From NCBI GenBank assembly GCA_021731445.1, contig JAKFXK010000061.1, forward strand, positions 1-36,437: a stretch of 36,437 nt of DNA. The letters are read 5' to 3'. The DNA comes from Nevskiaceae bacterium. Its GTDB lineage: Bacteria; Pseudomonadota; Gammaproteobacteria; Nevskiales; Nevskiaceae. Shown piece after piece: positions 1 through 11,167 of this stretch; the first letter of the stretch is position 1, and every line of letters begins with the position of its first letter. A program made the position numbers and the translations under genes. Below the pieces are notes generated by a model. The model did not search any database. It was not told where the DNA came from and saw only the letters and a program-made list of their open reading frames with translations.

Positions 1-57
1 CGCCTTTCTCGACAAACGCGAGGCGAGCCTGGAAACCTTGAAAATGATGCTGTTCAC
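1..57 (-). CDS. 5' end of a glycan-cluster gene (partial, cut by window edge)
   Basis: A GTG start overlaps the stop of the flippase gene in a GTGA arrangement and is followed by 18 more open codons to the window edge (VNSIIFKVSRLASRLSRKA). A GGGA stretch lies about 11 nt before the GTG, a weak ribosome site. The basic, amphipathic start is of a kind seen in serine-acetyltransferase-like and other glycan enzymes, but 19 residues do not allow a family call. The 4-base overlap suggests translation coupled to the flippase. It could be a chance open stretch. Confidence 0.35.
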   Translation of the reverse strand, partial: MNSIIFKVSRLASRLSRKA

Positions 58-1493
58 TGCTTTGAAAATCCCATTTTTCTGGACAGATCAAAAAAAATGT
101 CCCGGCTCAACAGATAAGTGCCGACAAGCCACAAGGCCGAGAACAGCAGTGCGGATGCGATCAATTTCAACGCCGCCGAATCCCAATCCAAGCGTAACTG
201 AGTGACGATGATGAAAGATACGAAAGGAACGATCAGGGCACGGCCGAACATCCATCGATGGGGCGGGATGTTCAGCACGCGCCTAGCAACATAAACATGG
301 ACGAAAAATGCGAGCGCGGCCAAGAGGAGGCGGGTTTCCAAAAATACTTGGAGACCTGCATGAACGGAAACCAGATACCCCAGCAGATAAACGCCAAGCA
401 TGAACAGAGTCGTCCATGTCTCGACATGAGGTTTGCCGATAGCGCGATAGACCTCTCCGTTCGCGCCAACGATCCATGAGAGGCCGTGCATCAGGCCGAG
501 AATGCCAATCACAGAGCCGATGCCTTCCCACTGCGCTCCCAATACGACGGATCCAATCTCGCTGCCCGCTGCGAGCAGGAAAAAACCGATGGGGAGAGCG
601 ATCAACGCGAATATCTGTGCGACGTACAGCAACCCCGCGCTGAGTTCCGGGATACTTTTTTGAGTCGAGGAAAAACGGCTGTACAGAACCGGCAGGACGG
701 GGGCAAACAAGAGGCCGAAAATCATGGTGGCGAGCGTATTTCCTGTGCGATACAGCCCCATTTCGTGCATGCCGAGATAGCGGCCCACGACAAAGGCATC
801 CATCCATGCGTAGAACCAGGCCAGTACGCCGCTCAACATTGCCCATTTGCCGAAAGCGAGAAGCTCAAAAGCGAGTGCCAGATCGAATCGCGGCTTGGGA
901 TGCCATGCACTGATGCGCCATAGCGCGATGCCCTGCATGAGTTGTCCGCAGAGACTGCCCATAACCAAGGCCCAGTAGCCGAAACCGTAAATGGCCAACG
1001 GAATCGACGCGATGACCGGCGCGGTGGTGCTGAGGAGTCGCACCCAGAACAGCGGTTTGAAGTGCAGATCTTTCTGCATCAGCGCGACATGTATGGATGA
1101 GAGCGCGGCGAGCGGAAGTTGCAGCGACAGAACGCAAATGACGGGTGCAATTCGCGCATCGTGGAAGAAAGTAGCGAGTGCGCGGGATGCCACGATGAGA
1201 ACTGCGGCCATCAGCAAAGCGATGGCCATATTCAGCCCAAATGCGATGTCGGCGCTCTCCTCTACTTTGCTCTGACGCTGTATCAATGCCTTCGCAAGGC
1301 CGGCTTCCGAAAAAAGTTGGGAAAAGCTTATGACAACCATCGCGGCGGCGGCCACGCCGAAGTCCTCCGGCGACAGCAGGCGCGCCAACAGGAGAAAGGT
1401 GAGTGGAGCAATGGTTTTTGCAGCAGCCTCCGCCAGCGCTGACCATTTGAGCGCCTGGATGGTCTTGTCAGCCAGCAGCGCCTCTTTTTTCAT
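54..1493 (-). CDS. Wzx/MATE-type polysaccharide flippase (oligosaccharide flippase family)
   Basis: A 479-residue multi-pass membrane protein, the usual length for Wzx-type flippases, which move lipid-linked glycan units across the inner membrane. The N-terminus has the family pattern: a basic lead, then a first membrane segment ending in LLARLLSPEDFG (residues about 36-47), and the next helix contains FSQLFSEAGLAKALIQR. At least ten further hydrophobic stretches follow. The ATG overlaps the stop of the upstream 46-codon frame (ATGA), so translation is probably coupled. It lies in a minus-strand glycan cluster with GT2 and acyltransferase genes. Base composition is clearly lower in GC than leuS or the phosphatase block, suggesting acquisition. 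The substrate cannot be told; colanic-acid or teichuronic-type exporters of the WzxC branch are the closest in feel. Confidence 0.88.
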   Translation of the reverse strand: MKKEALLADKTIQALKWSALAEAAAKTIAPLTFLLLARLLSPEDFGVAAAAMVVISFSQLFSEAGLAKALIQRQSKVEESADIAFGLNMAIALLMAAVLIVASRALATFFHDARIAPVICVLSLQLPLAALSSIHVALMQKDLHFKPLFWVRLLSTTAPVIASIPLAIYGFGYWALVMGSLCGQLMQGIALWRISAWHPKPRFDLALAFELLAFGKWAMLSGVLAWFYAWMDAFVVGRYLGMHEMGLYRTGNTLATMIFGLLFAPVLPVLYSRFSSTQKSIPELSAGLLYVAQIFALIALPIGFFLLAAGSEIGSVVLGAQWEGIGSVIGILGLMHGLSWIVGANGEVYRAIGKPHVETWTTLFMLGVYLLGYLVSVHAGLQVFLETRLLLAALAFFVHVYVARRVLNIPPHRWMFGRALIVPFVSFIIVTQLRLDWDSAALKLIASALLFSALWLVGTYLLSRDIFFDLSRKMGFSKQ

Positions 1494-1630
1494 GGCGAAT
1501 CAGGCGTGATCGAAACCACCCTGCCGGTTTCTGCCATGGCCATCAGCACCATCAGAATCAGCATCCACACCATCTTTCGGCGCTCAGCAGGAGTGAAAAC
1601 GGCCCAGGCTCTGTAGAGATCGCGGCGCAT
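1490..1630 (-). CDS. 46-residue stub resembling the N-terminus of a PglK/MsbA-like ABC exporter
   Basis: A complete short frame begins at an ATG nine bases after the GT2 stop (GGA five bases before it) and ends in TGA overlapping the flippase ATG. It starts MRRDLYRAWAVFTPAERRK and continues into one hydrophobic helix (residues about 20-34) ending MAETGRVVSI. This layout, a basic lead, a TPxERR motif and a first helix ending in ETxGVVSI, is that of the start of glycan ABC exporters with fused permease and ATPase. Those continue for 500-600 residues, but here the frame stops after SITPDSP. It is either a decayed exporter whose body was deleted or a remnant kept as a translational coupler for the flippase. 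Family resemblance is from memory of such proteins; no alignment was run. Confidence 0.55.
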   Translation of the reverse strand: MRRDLYRAWAVFTPAERRKMVWMLILMVLMAMAETGRVVSITPDSP

Positions 1631-1639
1631 GTTCCGCGC

Positions 1640-2524
1640 TCAGCGGCTGTTGTTACTGCCCTGCTGGGTATTGGCATACAACAGCTGGGTAATCTGCTCC
1701 GATACCAGGCCCATCAAAAACGTCAATATCGAGGTGGTGAACAGCAGCGCGCCGGCATTGGTGAAACGTCCTTCGGCGATGTAGGTGTAGGCGTAGTACC
1801 AGGCGCCACCGGCAAATAAGGCAGCGGCGACAGTGCCGAATATCTTCAGTGGCGAGTAGAGCGTGGTGATCTTGAGGATGATGATGAAAAACCGTCCCCC
1901 ATCGCGGAGAGGACGGATGTGGCTTTGTGTGCCGGTCGTTCTTGCCAGCACCGTCACGGGCTCGAAATGCACGCCGTAACCGGCGCGGATCAGACACATG
2001 GTGCTGGTGGTGGGGTAGCTGAACTTGTTGGGCAACAGCGGCAGAAAGGGCAGAAAGGCCGTCCGCCGCACAGCGCGGAAGCCGGAGGTGAGGTCGAGGA
2101 TGGGCTGTCCTGTCAGCCAGCTGGCCAGGCGGTTGTAGAGGCCGTTGGCCAATCGTCTGGCGAGATTGGCGTGGGCCTGGGCCGAGCGGGTGCCCACCAC
2201 CAGATCGTAGCCGCCGGCGAGCTTCGCCAGCAGCAGGGGGATGTCTTCGGGGCGGTGCTGGCCGTCGGAATCCATCATCACCAGCACCTCGCCGCGCGCG
2301 GCCCGCGCGCCGCTTTTGATGGCAGCGCCATTGCCACGCGAGACCGGATGGCGGACGACGGTGGCGCCGCCTGCGGCAGCAATCTCGGCGGTGTTGTCGG
2401 TGGAGCCGTCGTCGACGACGATGATTTCAGCGGAGGGCAGAGTGTTGCGCAGTTTGTGCAGCAGCTCGGCCAGAGAGGCCGCCTCGTTGCGTGCAGGCAG
2501 GATGACGCTGACAGGGGTGTGCAT
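1640..2524 (-). CDS. GT2 glycosyltransferase, polyprenyl-phosphate sugar type, with C-terminal membrane anchor
   Basis: A 294-residue family 2 glycosyltransferase of the DPM1/GtrB type, expected to move a sugar from a nucleotide donor to polyprenyl phosphate on the cytoplasmic face. Seen motifs: SVILPARNEA at residues 6-15, the nucleotide-binding VVDDGSTDNT (DD at 38-39) and the metal-binding DSDGQ (84-88). Two hydrophobic helices near the C-terminus (around 230-250 and 263-283) fit a membrane anchor. The ATG at 2524 is chosen because the protein begins there with the canonical beta strand; a longer open frame upstream runs into the acyltransferase gene. It lies in the minus-strand glycan cluster, 79 bases after the acyltransferase and nine bases before the 46-codon stub. 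Confidence 0.9.
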   Translation of the reverse strand: MHTPVSVILPARNEAASLAELLHKLRNTLPSAEIIVVDDGSTDNTAEIAAAGGATVVRHPVSRGNGAAIKSGARAARGEVLVMMDSDGQHRPEDIPLLLAKLAGGYDLVVGTRSAQAHANLARRLANGLYNRLASWLTGQPILDLTSGFRAVRRTAFLPFLPLLPNKFSYPTTSTMCLIRAGYGVHFEPVTVLARTTGTQSHIRPLRDGGRFFIIILKITTLYSPLKIFGTVAAALFAGGAWYYAYTYIAEGRFTNAGALLFTTSILTFLMGLVSEQITQLLYANTQQGSNNSR

Positions 2525-2603
2525 GGTCGCAATCCGCAGTGGGCGAGGGGGGAATGGGTGCCAATGATCGGGTAATGCGGCGGCGGCTGCATGGCTGCTG
2601 AAA

Positions 2604-4538
2604 TTAACGGTTAAGGTCGAGCCGCTCCGCAAGCTGCGGCGCCAAAGACGCCGCGAAGCGGGCCGTGAGATGTTGCCCGTCGCGGAAAACCACCATTCCG
2701 TTCTGCTCAGCGCGGCAGAGGCCATCGGGGCAGACTGACTCGGTGAGGTCGAGCACGGTGAGGTTGCCAAGACCGCTGGCGGCTGTTTGCAGCCAGTTGT
2801 GAACCGCCTCACCCCGCGCATCAAAAACCGAAGCTGTGCAGCGATTCTCGTTGGTGATGCTTTCATACAGATCGCTGCGGGGGGCTAGGCAGGCTGGGCC
2901 GTCAAAAGGGAGTACGGGAGTGGAGCGCAGCACATACACCGAACGGGCTGCAGTGCTGAGGGTTCTGAAAATGCGGGCGGAACCTTCGATCCATTGCTGG
3001 CGGTTCAGCTCGTAAGTAAAGGTTGAACCCAGCAGCACTATATCTGGCCTGAGTGTGACGATCTGCCGCAGGGCATCCTGCCGCCATTGGGCGCATTCGT
3101 GGTACTCGCGCTGGATGCGTGCGTTGTAGATCGGTGCATCCACCATCGGACACGAGGACTTGGTGATGGCGAGCAGACGCCAACCAGGTCGGCTGAATAC
3201 CGCCGCCGCCGCCGGAAACCATTGCAGGCCGATACTGTCGCCGATGATTATGGCCGTGTGCTCGGCATCCTCAGGGCCAAAGGCACACACCCGCACCGCA
3301 GCGCTGTGGTACCAGTCATCGCAGCCCATCGCATAGATTGCCGCGATGTCGTTTCGCACCGTCAGCAGACGCAGTTGCTCAGGTTGCAGCGTGCGTTGCA
3401 AGGCCTGGTTGTGCAGCGCGATGGCGGCCAGATGGATAACCGCCATCAACGACAGCGCGACAGCCACGGTGCGCACGGGCCTGGCAATGAAGCGGGGATT
3501 GCGCCGCACCGGCTGCTCGATGCAGCGATAGGTGATGGCGGCCAGCAGCAGCGAGAACAGGGCAAGTCCGAGGCGATCCACCAGCGAGGGGGCTTGCAGC
3601 ACCGCCTTGCCCAGCAGCAGCACCGGCCAGTGCCAGAGGTACCAGCCATAGGAAACATGGCCGAGTGCTTGCAGCGGCGGCCAAGACAGCCAGACAGCGA
3701 CGCCTTGTCCCGGCAACACGCTGCCTGTCGCCAGCAGCAAGGCGGTTGCCAGTGATGGCAGCAAGGCCCAGAGGCCGGGATAGGCCAATGATTCGTGCAA
3801 CCAGAAGGCGGCGAGTGCCAATAGACACAGGCCAGTCCAGCCCGCCATGCGCAGGGCGGGATGAGGCACGGTTGTGTGCGGATGCAGGCAGAGCGCTGTC
3901 AATCCACCCAGCGCAAACTGCCAGGCGCGTGTGGGGGCTAGGTAGAAAGCCAGGGGGGTGTCGTGCGCGGTCAGCAGCAGGCAGGCGGCAAGACTGAGCG
4001 AAAAGACCCCGAGCAGAGTCGACCGCAGGGACAGGTGCAGGCGCGCTGCCAGCAGCAGCAACAGAGGCCAGAATAGGTAGAACTGCTCCTCCACTGCCAG
4101 TGACCAAGTGTGCAGAAAGAGGTCATCACCAGCCGCTGGGCCAAAGTAGTCCAGGTCACCAAAGGCGAAATGGAAGTTGCTGAGCCAGACCGCAGCATAG
4201 GCCGCTGAAAAGGCCTGACGTGGCATCGCTCCGGGTGCCAGCAGCAGCCAGCCGAACAGGCAGCTCGCGGCGATCACCAATAACAGCATCGGCAGCAGTC
4301 GGAGGAGTCGCCGTGCATAGAAGGTGGTGAGTTGGATGCGCCCGGTATTGCGCAGCTCCGTAGCCAGCTGGCTGGTGATGAGGTAGCCAGACAACACGAA
4401 GAAGACATCGACGCCGACAAAGCCACCAGCCAGCCAGGGCAGTCCCACATGTGCGGCCACGACGAGCAGGATGGCGATGGCCCTTAGGCCCTCGATATCC
4501 GCCCGGTACGATGTTGTCCCCATTGTTGCGGCGTTCAC
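2604..4538 (-). CDS. OafA/YrhL-type O-acyltransferase with C-terminal SGNH domain
   Basis: A 644-residue membrane acyltransferase (Acyltransferase 3 family) fused to a periplasmic SGNH hydrolase-like domain, which together acetylate surface glycans. The N-terminus shows YRADIEGLRAIA, a helix with the conserved His (about residue 30) and GGFVGVDVFFVLSGYLIT. About ten membrane helices run to residue 370. The SGNH part has the GDSIG block near residue 433 and a late DGQH motif near 617. The preferred start is GTG at 4538, since GAGG lies six bases before it and overlaps the TAG stop of the preceding gene, implying coupling. TTG at 4541 and ATG at 4523 are alternatives. Its neighbours suggest it modifies either the pilin glycan or a cell-surface polysaccharide. 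Confidence 0.9.
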   Translation of the reverse strand: MNAATMGTTSYRADIEGLRAIAILLVVAAHVGLPWLAGGFVGVDVFFVLSGYLITSQLATELRNTGRIQLTTFYARRLLRLLPMLLLVIAASCLFGWLLLAPGAMPRQAFSAAYAAVWLSNFHFAFGDLDYFGPAAGDDLFLHTWSLAVEEQFYLFWPLLLLLAARLHLSLRSTLLGVFSLSLAACLLLTAHDTPLAFYLAPTRAWQFALGGLTALCLHPHTTVPHPALRMAGWTGLCLLALAAFWLHESLAYPGLWALLPSLATALLLATGSVLPGQGVAVWLSWPPLQALGHVSYGWYLWHWPVLLLGKAVLQAPSLVDRLGLALFSLLLAAITYRCIEQPVRRNPRFIARPVRTVAVALSLMAVIHLAAIALHNQALQRTLQPEQLRLLTVRNDIAAIYAMGCDDWYHSAAVRVCAFGPEDAEHTAIIIGDSIGLQWFPAAAAVFSRPGWRLLAITKSSCPMVDAPIYNARIQREYHECAQWRQDALRQIVTLRPDIVLLGSTFTYELNRQQWIEGSARIFRTLSTAARSVYVLRSTPVLPFDGPACLAPRSDLYESITNENRCTASVFDARGEAVHNWLQTAASGLGNLTVLDLTESVCPDGLCRAEQNGMVVFRDGQHLTARFAASLAPQLAERLDLNR

Positions 4539-4547
4539 CAACCCCCT

Positions 4548-6479
4548 CTAAGGGTCTTTGGCATTGAGCTTTTCACGAAGGGCCGCGATTTCGTCCCTGT
4601 ATTCGCCAATCCGATCAAGCAGCTCGGTGTTTGCGAGGTGCTGTGCCGCCAGTTGCGGCTGTCCCAATCGCTCGGCCAGATAGGCGGCGTTGAGCTGGAA
4701 CAGGGCATAACGGGGTTCCAGCTCGATGGCGGCGAGGGTGACGCCGATGGCCGCCTGTGGATCATTGGCGGCAGTGGCCAGGTAGTTGCCGTAGTTGGTC
4801 AGCACCAGGCCACGGCTCAGGTTGTCTGTGCTGGGGTTGCCAAGCGTGGCATTGACCAGGGCGGCCATCGCTTCGGGAGCAATCTGCAGTTGCTTGTGGG
4901 CAGCCGCGCGGATGACCAGCAAAACCGGTAGCGGTGACAGCCGCTGCATATGTGCAGTGCGATGTGTGAGGTCGGCCATCAGCGCGGCAGGCACGGCAGC
5001 TTCGTGCTGGTAGGTCATCACCATCGAGGCGGCGGGATGCACATAGGTCGGCGAAAGTTGCATGGCGCGCGAGAAGTAGTCACGGCCCGCCAGTGCCCGC
5101 TGGCGTCGGTCGTCCGCACTGCCGGGTTGATCGAGCAATGCCCGGCCTGCGTCGTAGACGCTACGCGGCGAGCGCGGGTGGTCTTGCGCCGTGACCTGCA
5201 TCAGCCGCAGTGAGTCACCCCAGAGCCAGCTGCGCTGGGCGGTGAGCAGGCTCAATGCCAGCAGGATGGCAAGCGATAGCCATAGTGCGAGCTTGGGCCT
5301 GCCTTGCAGGGGCATGGCCAGAGCGGCGACCAGTCCCAGAAAAACCCCGTACATGGGCAGGTACTGGCGGTGCTCGAACACCATTTCCAGGGGAATCACC
5401 GTCGATTCGAGCGCATGGCCGACCAAGAGCCAGGCGATGGCAAAATACAGGCCGGGTGCGGCATTGCGGGTCCGCCATCCGGCGATCATCAGGCCGGCAA
5501 GACCCAGCAGCGCGGGCAGGGTGCTCCAGGGCGTGGTGAGGCTCTTCGAATACGCAATATCGTCGTGATAAAGCCCCATCCAGTGGATGTTGGGGATGAA
5601 AGTCCACAGCAGGTAATGCCAGAGCACACGGGCCTGCGTGAGCAGGCGCTCCATGAGGTCAAAATCGCGGGTGCTGTAGCCGCTCAGCAGCCACTCCGGG
5701 TTGCAGACCATGTAGACAATGGCAAACACCGCAGGCGCGCCCGCACAAAGTGCCAGTCCCCAGCGCACCATGCTGCGGTGCACAGGGCTTGCGGCGGCGA
5801 AGCGGAAAGCGAACAGCTCGATCACCAGCACGAAGAAGGGGATCAGGGCACCGTTTTCCTTGCTCAGCAGCGCCAGCAGGCTGAAGCAGGCGAAGCCCAG
5901 GAGTTGCCAGCCGCTGCCGGTGGTCCCGGCGAGCTGCCGGTGGCGCATCACCGTGTAGCAAAGCAGGGCTGCCAGCGTGAACAGCGCGGCCAGCAGGTTC
6001 ATGCGCTGTACCACGTACAGCACATTGCTGACATGCAGCGGGTGTAGCAGCCAGGCGGCTGCGACCAGCAGCGCCAGCAGGCGCTGCGATGTTGTGGACA
6101 GCTGGGTGGCAGCGCCGTTGCGGGTCGCCAGCAGAGGGATCAGCAGCAAGGCCAGCCGGTAAGCCAGCACGCCGCTGAGGAGGTGGATGAAAACGTTGAA
6201 CAGCTTGAATGTGGCTGGATCCATGCCAGCAAAGTAAGCATTCAACGCGAACGAGAGCATGCTGACCGGGCGCCGCAGCAGGCCAGCGCCGGATGAGAAC
6301 GCGGCGTTCTTCCAGCTCTGCCAGGAACCATCCAGGTACAGCAGAAAATCGTTGTCGACGATGTTGGGGTAGTCGTCGAACAGAAACCCGCCAAACAGCC
6401 CGCGCAGGTAAAGCGCCAGTGTCAGGGTCAGCAGGCCCGTCAGGAGCAGAGGGCTATGGCGCACGGGAGGCAGGAGCAT
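4548..6479 (-). CDS. GT-C-like multi-pass membrane protein with C-terminal TPR region; candidate pilin glycosyltransferase
   Basis: A 643-residue protein with roughly ten to twelve membrane helices up to about residue 420, then a soluble alpha-helical, TPR-like tail (about 430-640). Just after the first helix it has FDDYPNI (residues 34-40), the acidic pair in the first loop typical of GT-C lipid-sugar-dependent glycosyltransferases. TfpW and PilO/TfpO-type pilin glycosyltransferases are commonly encoded directly downstream of pilA, as this gene is, with a pilA terminator between them. Inference: it glycosylates the pilin from a polyprenyl-phosphate donor that the nearby GT2 could supply. Proteins of this build are often annotated only as TPR proteins, and related TMTC-type enzymes are O-mannosyltransferases in animals. 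No good ribosome site is seen before the ATG. The glycosylation role is moderately supported; the GT-C topology is well supported. Confidence 0.75.
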   Translation of the reverse strand: MLLPPVRHSPLLLTGLLTLTLALYLRGLFGGFLFDDYPNIVDNDFLLYLDGSWQSWKNAAFSSGAGLLRRPVSMLSFALNAYFAGMDPATFKLFNVFIHLLSGVLAYRLALLLIPLLATRNGAATQLSTTSQRLLALLVAAAWLLHPLHVSNVLYVVQRMNLLAALFTLAALLCYTVMRHRQLAGTTGSGWQLLGFACFSLLALLSKENGALIPFFVLVIELFAFRFAAASPVHRSMVRWGLALCAGAPAVFAIVYMVCNPEWLLSGYSTRDFDLMERLLTQARVLWHYLLWTFIPNIHWMGLYHDDIAYSKSLTTPWSTLPALLGLAGLMIAGWRTRNAAPGLYFAIAWLLVGHALESTVIPLEMVFEHRQYLPMYGVFLGLVAALAMPLQGRPKLALWLSLAILLALSLLTAQRSWLWGDSLRLMQVTAQDHPRSPRSVYDAGRALLDQPGSADDRRQRALAGRDYFSRAMQLSPTYVHPAASMVMTYQHEAAVPAALMADLTHRTAHMQRLSPLPVLLVIRAAAHKQLQIAPEAMAALVNATLGNPSTDNLSRGLVLTNYGNYLATAANDPQAAIGVTLAAIELEPRYALFQLNAAYLAERLGQPQLAAQHLANTELLDRIGEYRDEIAALREKLNAKDP

Positions 6480-6490
6480 GGGGAGGCATC

Positions 6491-6520
6491 AAAAAAAAGC
6501 CCCGCAGTTGCGGGGCTTTT
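6491..6520 (-). terminator. Rho-independent terminator after pilA
   Basis: On the minus strand GCCCCGC / AGTT-type loop / GCGGGGC (arms 6499-6505 and 6510-6516) is extended by A/T pairs and followed by eight T. It lies 25 bases after the pilA stop and 12 bases before the ATG of the GT-C/TPR gene, so it should make pilin mRNA abundant and leave the downstream gene to read-through. Confidence 0.85.
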
Positions 6521-6541
6521 CACTCTAGACGAAGTCAGGAG

Positions 6542-6973
6542 TTAGCGGCAGTTGGCCGGCAGGTACTTCTTGACGATGGTGGATGCGGTGCAGTGCCATT
6601 CGATCGAAGCCGTGGTGGTGGTGCTTGCCGACGGGGTCAGCACATAAGTGCCGGCAGCGGCGGAGGGCAGGGCAGCGCCACCGGTTTTGGCCGTCACGGT
6701 GATGACGCCGTCTGCGACGCCAAGTGACGTGATGTATTTCGACGAATTGTTGGAACAGCCAGACGGGCCAATGGTCGGCGGCAACGTGTTCTGGGTCTGG
6801 AAGTACTCGGAGACGGAGGCCTTGCAGGCGCTGCCTGAGGTCACCAGTTCGGTGACTTTCGAGCGGGTGATGTAGTCCTGGTAAGCCGGGATGGCGATGG
6901 CGGCGAGGATGCCGATGATCGCAACGACGATCATCAGTTCGATGAGGGTGAAGCCTTTCTGAAGCTTGTTCAT
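6542..6973 (-). CDS. pilA: Type IV major pilin PilA
   Basis: A 143-residue type IVa pilin, the main subunit of retractile pili used in twitching, adhesion and DNA uptake. It has the class III leader MNKLQKG, cleaved by PilD before [20 protein letters not shown], with Glu at mature position 5. The globular part carries four Cys (residues 50, 73, 128, 142); C128 and C142 would close the C-terminal disulfide loop. A Ser/Thr run at about 113-123 could take O-linked glycans. AGGAG lies seven bases before the ATG. It is transcribed alone from a sigma54-type promoter to a strong terminator, with a GT-C-like membrane enzyme right behind it. Confidence 0.96.
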   Translation of the reverse strand: MNKLQKGFTLIELMIVVAIIGILAAIAIPAYQDYITRSKVTELVTSGSACKASVSEYFQTQNTLPPTIGPSGCSNNSSKYITSLGVADGVITVTAKTGGAALPSAAAGTYVLTPSASTTTTASIEWHCTASTIVKKYLPANCR

Positions 6974-7012
6974 GGAAAATCTCCTGAGGTTTGGTTGAAG
7001 CAGCGATGGAAA

Positions 7013-7030
7013 TCAGCAGAAATCATGCCG
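7013..7030 (-). promoter_or_regulatory. Sigma54-type (-24/-12) promoter of pilA
   Basis: The minus strand reads CGGCATGATTTCTGCT: GG (7029-7028), ten bases, then GC (7017-7016), with GGCA-G and TGCT agreeing with TGGCACG-N4-TTGCW. Transcription would start near 7004, giving a leader of about 31 bases before the AGGAG site. PilA is classically driven by RpoN with PilSR in pseudomonads and relatives, so placement supports the match. Confidence 0.6.
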
Positions 7031-7129
7031 TCGATGATTTTTCCATTTTCCCAACATATTCAGATCGGTAAGTTTTGGCCTTGAGGGTGCTGGCCGTTTT
7101 TTAGCGTCATTTCTGACAAATAACGTCAC

Positions 7130-8431
7130 TTATGCGCGCCAGACATTGTCATGTTGTCCGCGCAGAAGGCCGCGGGTGTCCACCACCAGCCTTGCCGATG
7201 CGGCAATCAGGCCGGGGTCGAACAGGCTGTGTGCGGTGGCGATCACTGCCACATCGCAATTGGCCAGCGTTGCTGCCGTGAACGGCAGCGCGGTCTGTGC
7301 ATAGCGTCCGCGCCGAAGCGGCGGGATCTGCGGGATGTGCGGGTCGCAGTAGCTCACCGTCGCCCCACGCGCCTCGAAGCCATCCAGCAACTCCAGTGCC
7401 GGCGACTCACGCAGATCGTCCACATCTTTCTTGTAGGCAATGCCCAGCAGCAGGATGTGTGCGCCCTTGAGTGCCTTGCCTTGCGCATTGAGCGCCTCGA
7501 TGGTGCGGGTGATGACGTACTCCGGCATCGAATGGTTGATCTCGCCTGCCAGCTCGATGAAGCGGGTATGCACGCCATATTCGCGTGCCTTCCAAGTCAG
7601 ATAAAACGGATCGATGGGAATGCAGTGGCCGCCCAGCCCCGGCCCCGGGTAATAGGCGGTGAAGCCAAAGGGTTTGGTGGCGGCAGCGTCGATCACCTCG
7701 AAGATGTCGATGCCCATCCGTTCAGCCACCAGCTTCATTTCGTTCACCAGGCCGATGTTGACGGCGCGGTGGATGTTCTCCAGCAGCTTGGCCATTTCCG
7801 CCACGCGGGTGGACGACACCGGTACCACCTGGTCGATCACTTTCGAGTAGAGCGCGACCCCGGCGGCCAGGCAGGCCGGCGTGAGGCCGCCCACCAGCTT
7901 GGGGATGTTGTGGGTGCCGTAGCGGGCATTGCCCGGATCCTGCCGTTCCGGCGAAAACACCAGGCCAAAGTCGACGCCGGCCTTGAGGCCGCCCGCTTCC
8001 AGCAGGGGGCGCAGCACTTCGTCGGTGGTGCCGGGGTAGGTGGTGCTTTCCAGCGATACCAGCTGGCCCGGCCGCAATACGCGGGCGATGGCCTCGGTGC
8101 TGCGCTCGACATAGCTCAGATCAGGCTCGCGGTGCTTGCCGAGCGGGGTCGGCACGCAAATGATGAGCGCGTCGCACTCTGCCAATTTGGTGAAATCGGT
8201 AGTCGCGGAAAAACCTGCGGCCAGTGCCTGGGTGATGGTCTCGGCCGGGATGTAGTTGATGTAGCTTTCACCGCGCCGCAGCTTCTCCGCTTTCGCCGGG
8301 TCCACATCAAAGCCGGTGACGCGCTGCCCCTTTTCGGCAAACCGCAGCGCCAGCGGCAGGCCGACATAGCCCAGGCCAATGACGCCGACGTGGATGTTGG
8401 GCGAGGCGAGGGCAGTCTCGAAGGGCGTCAT
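7130..8431 (-). CDS. wbpA: UDP-N-acetyl-D-glucosamine 6-dehydrogenase (WbpA type)
   Basis: A 433-residue UDP-sugar dehydrogenase that oxidises UDP-GlcNAc (or the Man isomer) to the uronic acid with NAD, a first step toward 2,3-diacetamido or aminouronic sugars of O-antigens. The Rossmann motif GLGYVGLP is at residues 19-26. [11 protein letters not shown] (54-64) is typical of the WbpA branch rather than of UDP-Glc dehydrogenase. The catalytic Cys270 lies in [16 protein letters not shown]. The C-terminal UDP-binding domain begins around residue 325 ([14 protein letters not shown]). It is divergent from leuS and upstream of the pilA promoter on the same strand as the glycan cluster. The exact sugar (GlcNAc versus ManNAc) is not settled from sequence alone. 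Confidence 0.92.
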   Translation of the reverse strand: MTPFETALASPNIHVGVIGLGYVGLPLALRFAEKGQRVTGFDVDPAKAEKLRRGESYINYIPAETITQALAAGFSATTDFTKLAECDALIICVPTPLGKHREPDLSYVERSTEAIARVLRPGQLVSLESTTYPGTTDEVLRPLLEAGGLKAGVDFGLVFSPERQDPGNARYGTHNIPKLVGGLTPACLAAGVALYSKVIDQVVPVSSTRVAEMAKLLENIHRAVNIGLVNEMKLVAERMGIDIFEVIDAAATKPFGFTAYYPGPGLGGHCIPIDPFYLTWKAREYGVHTRFIELAGEINHSMPEYVITRTIEALNAQGKALKGAHILLLGIAYKKDVDDLRESPALELLDGFEARGATVSYCDPHIPQIPPLRRGRYAQTALPFTAATLANCDVAVIATAHSLFDPGLIAASARLVVDTRGLLRGQHDNVWRA

Positions 8432-8489
8432 GGCGGCAGTGGTGGTGATGAAGGCTGCGGCGGAATATGCCAGAGCAGCCCTCGGCTAA

Positions 8490-11162
<2,673 letters not shown>

Positions 11163-11167
11163 CCGAC

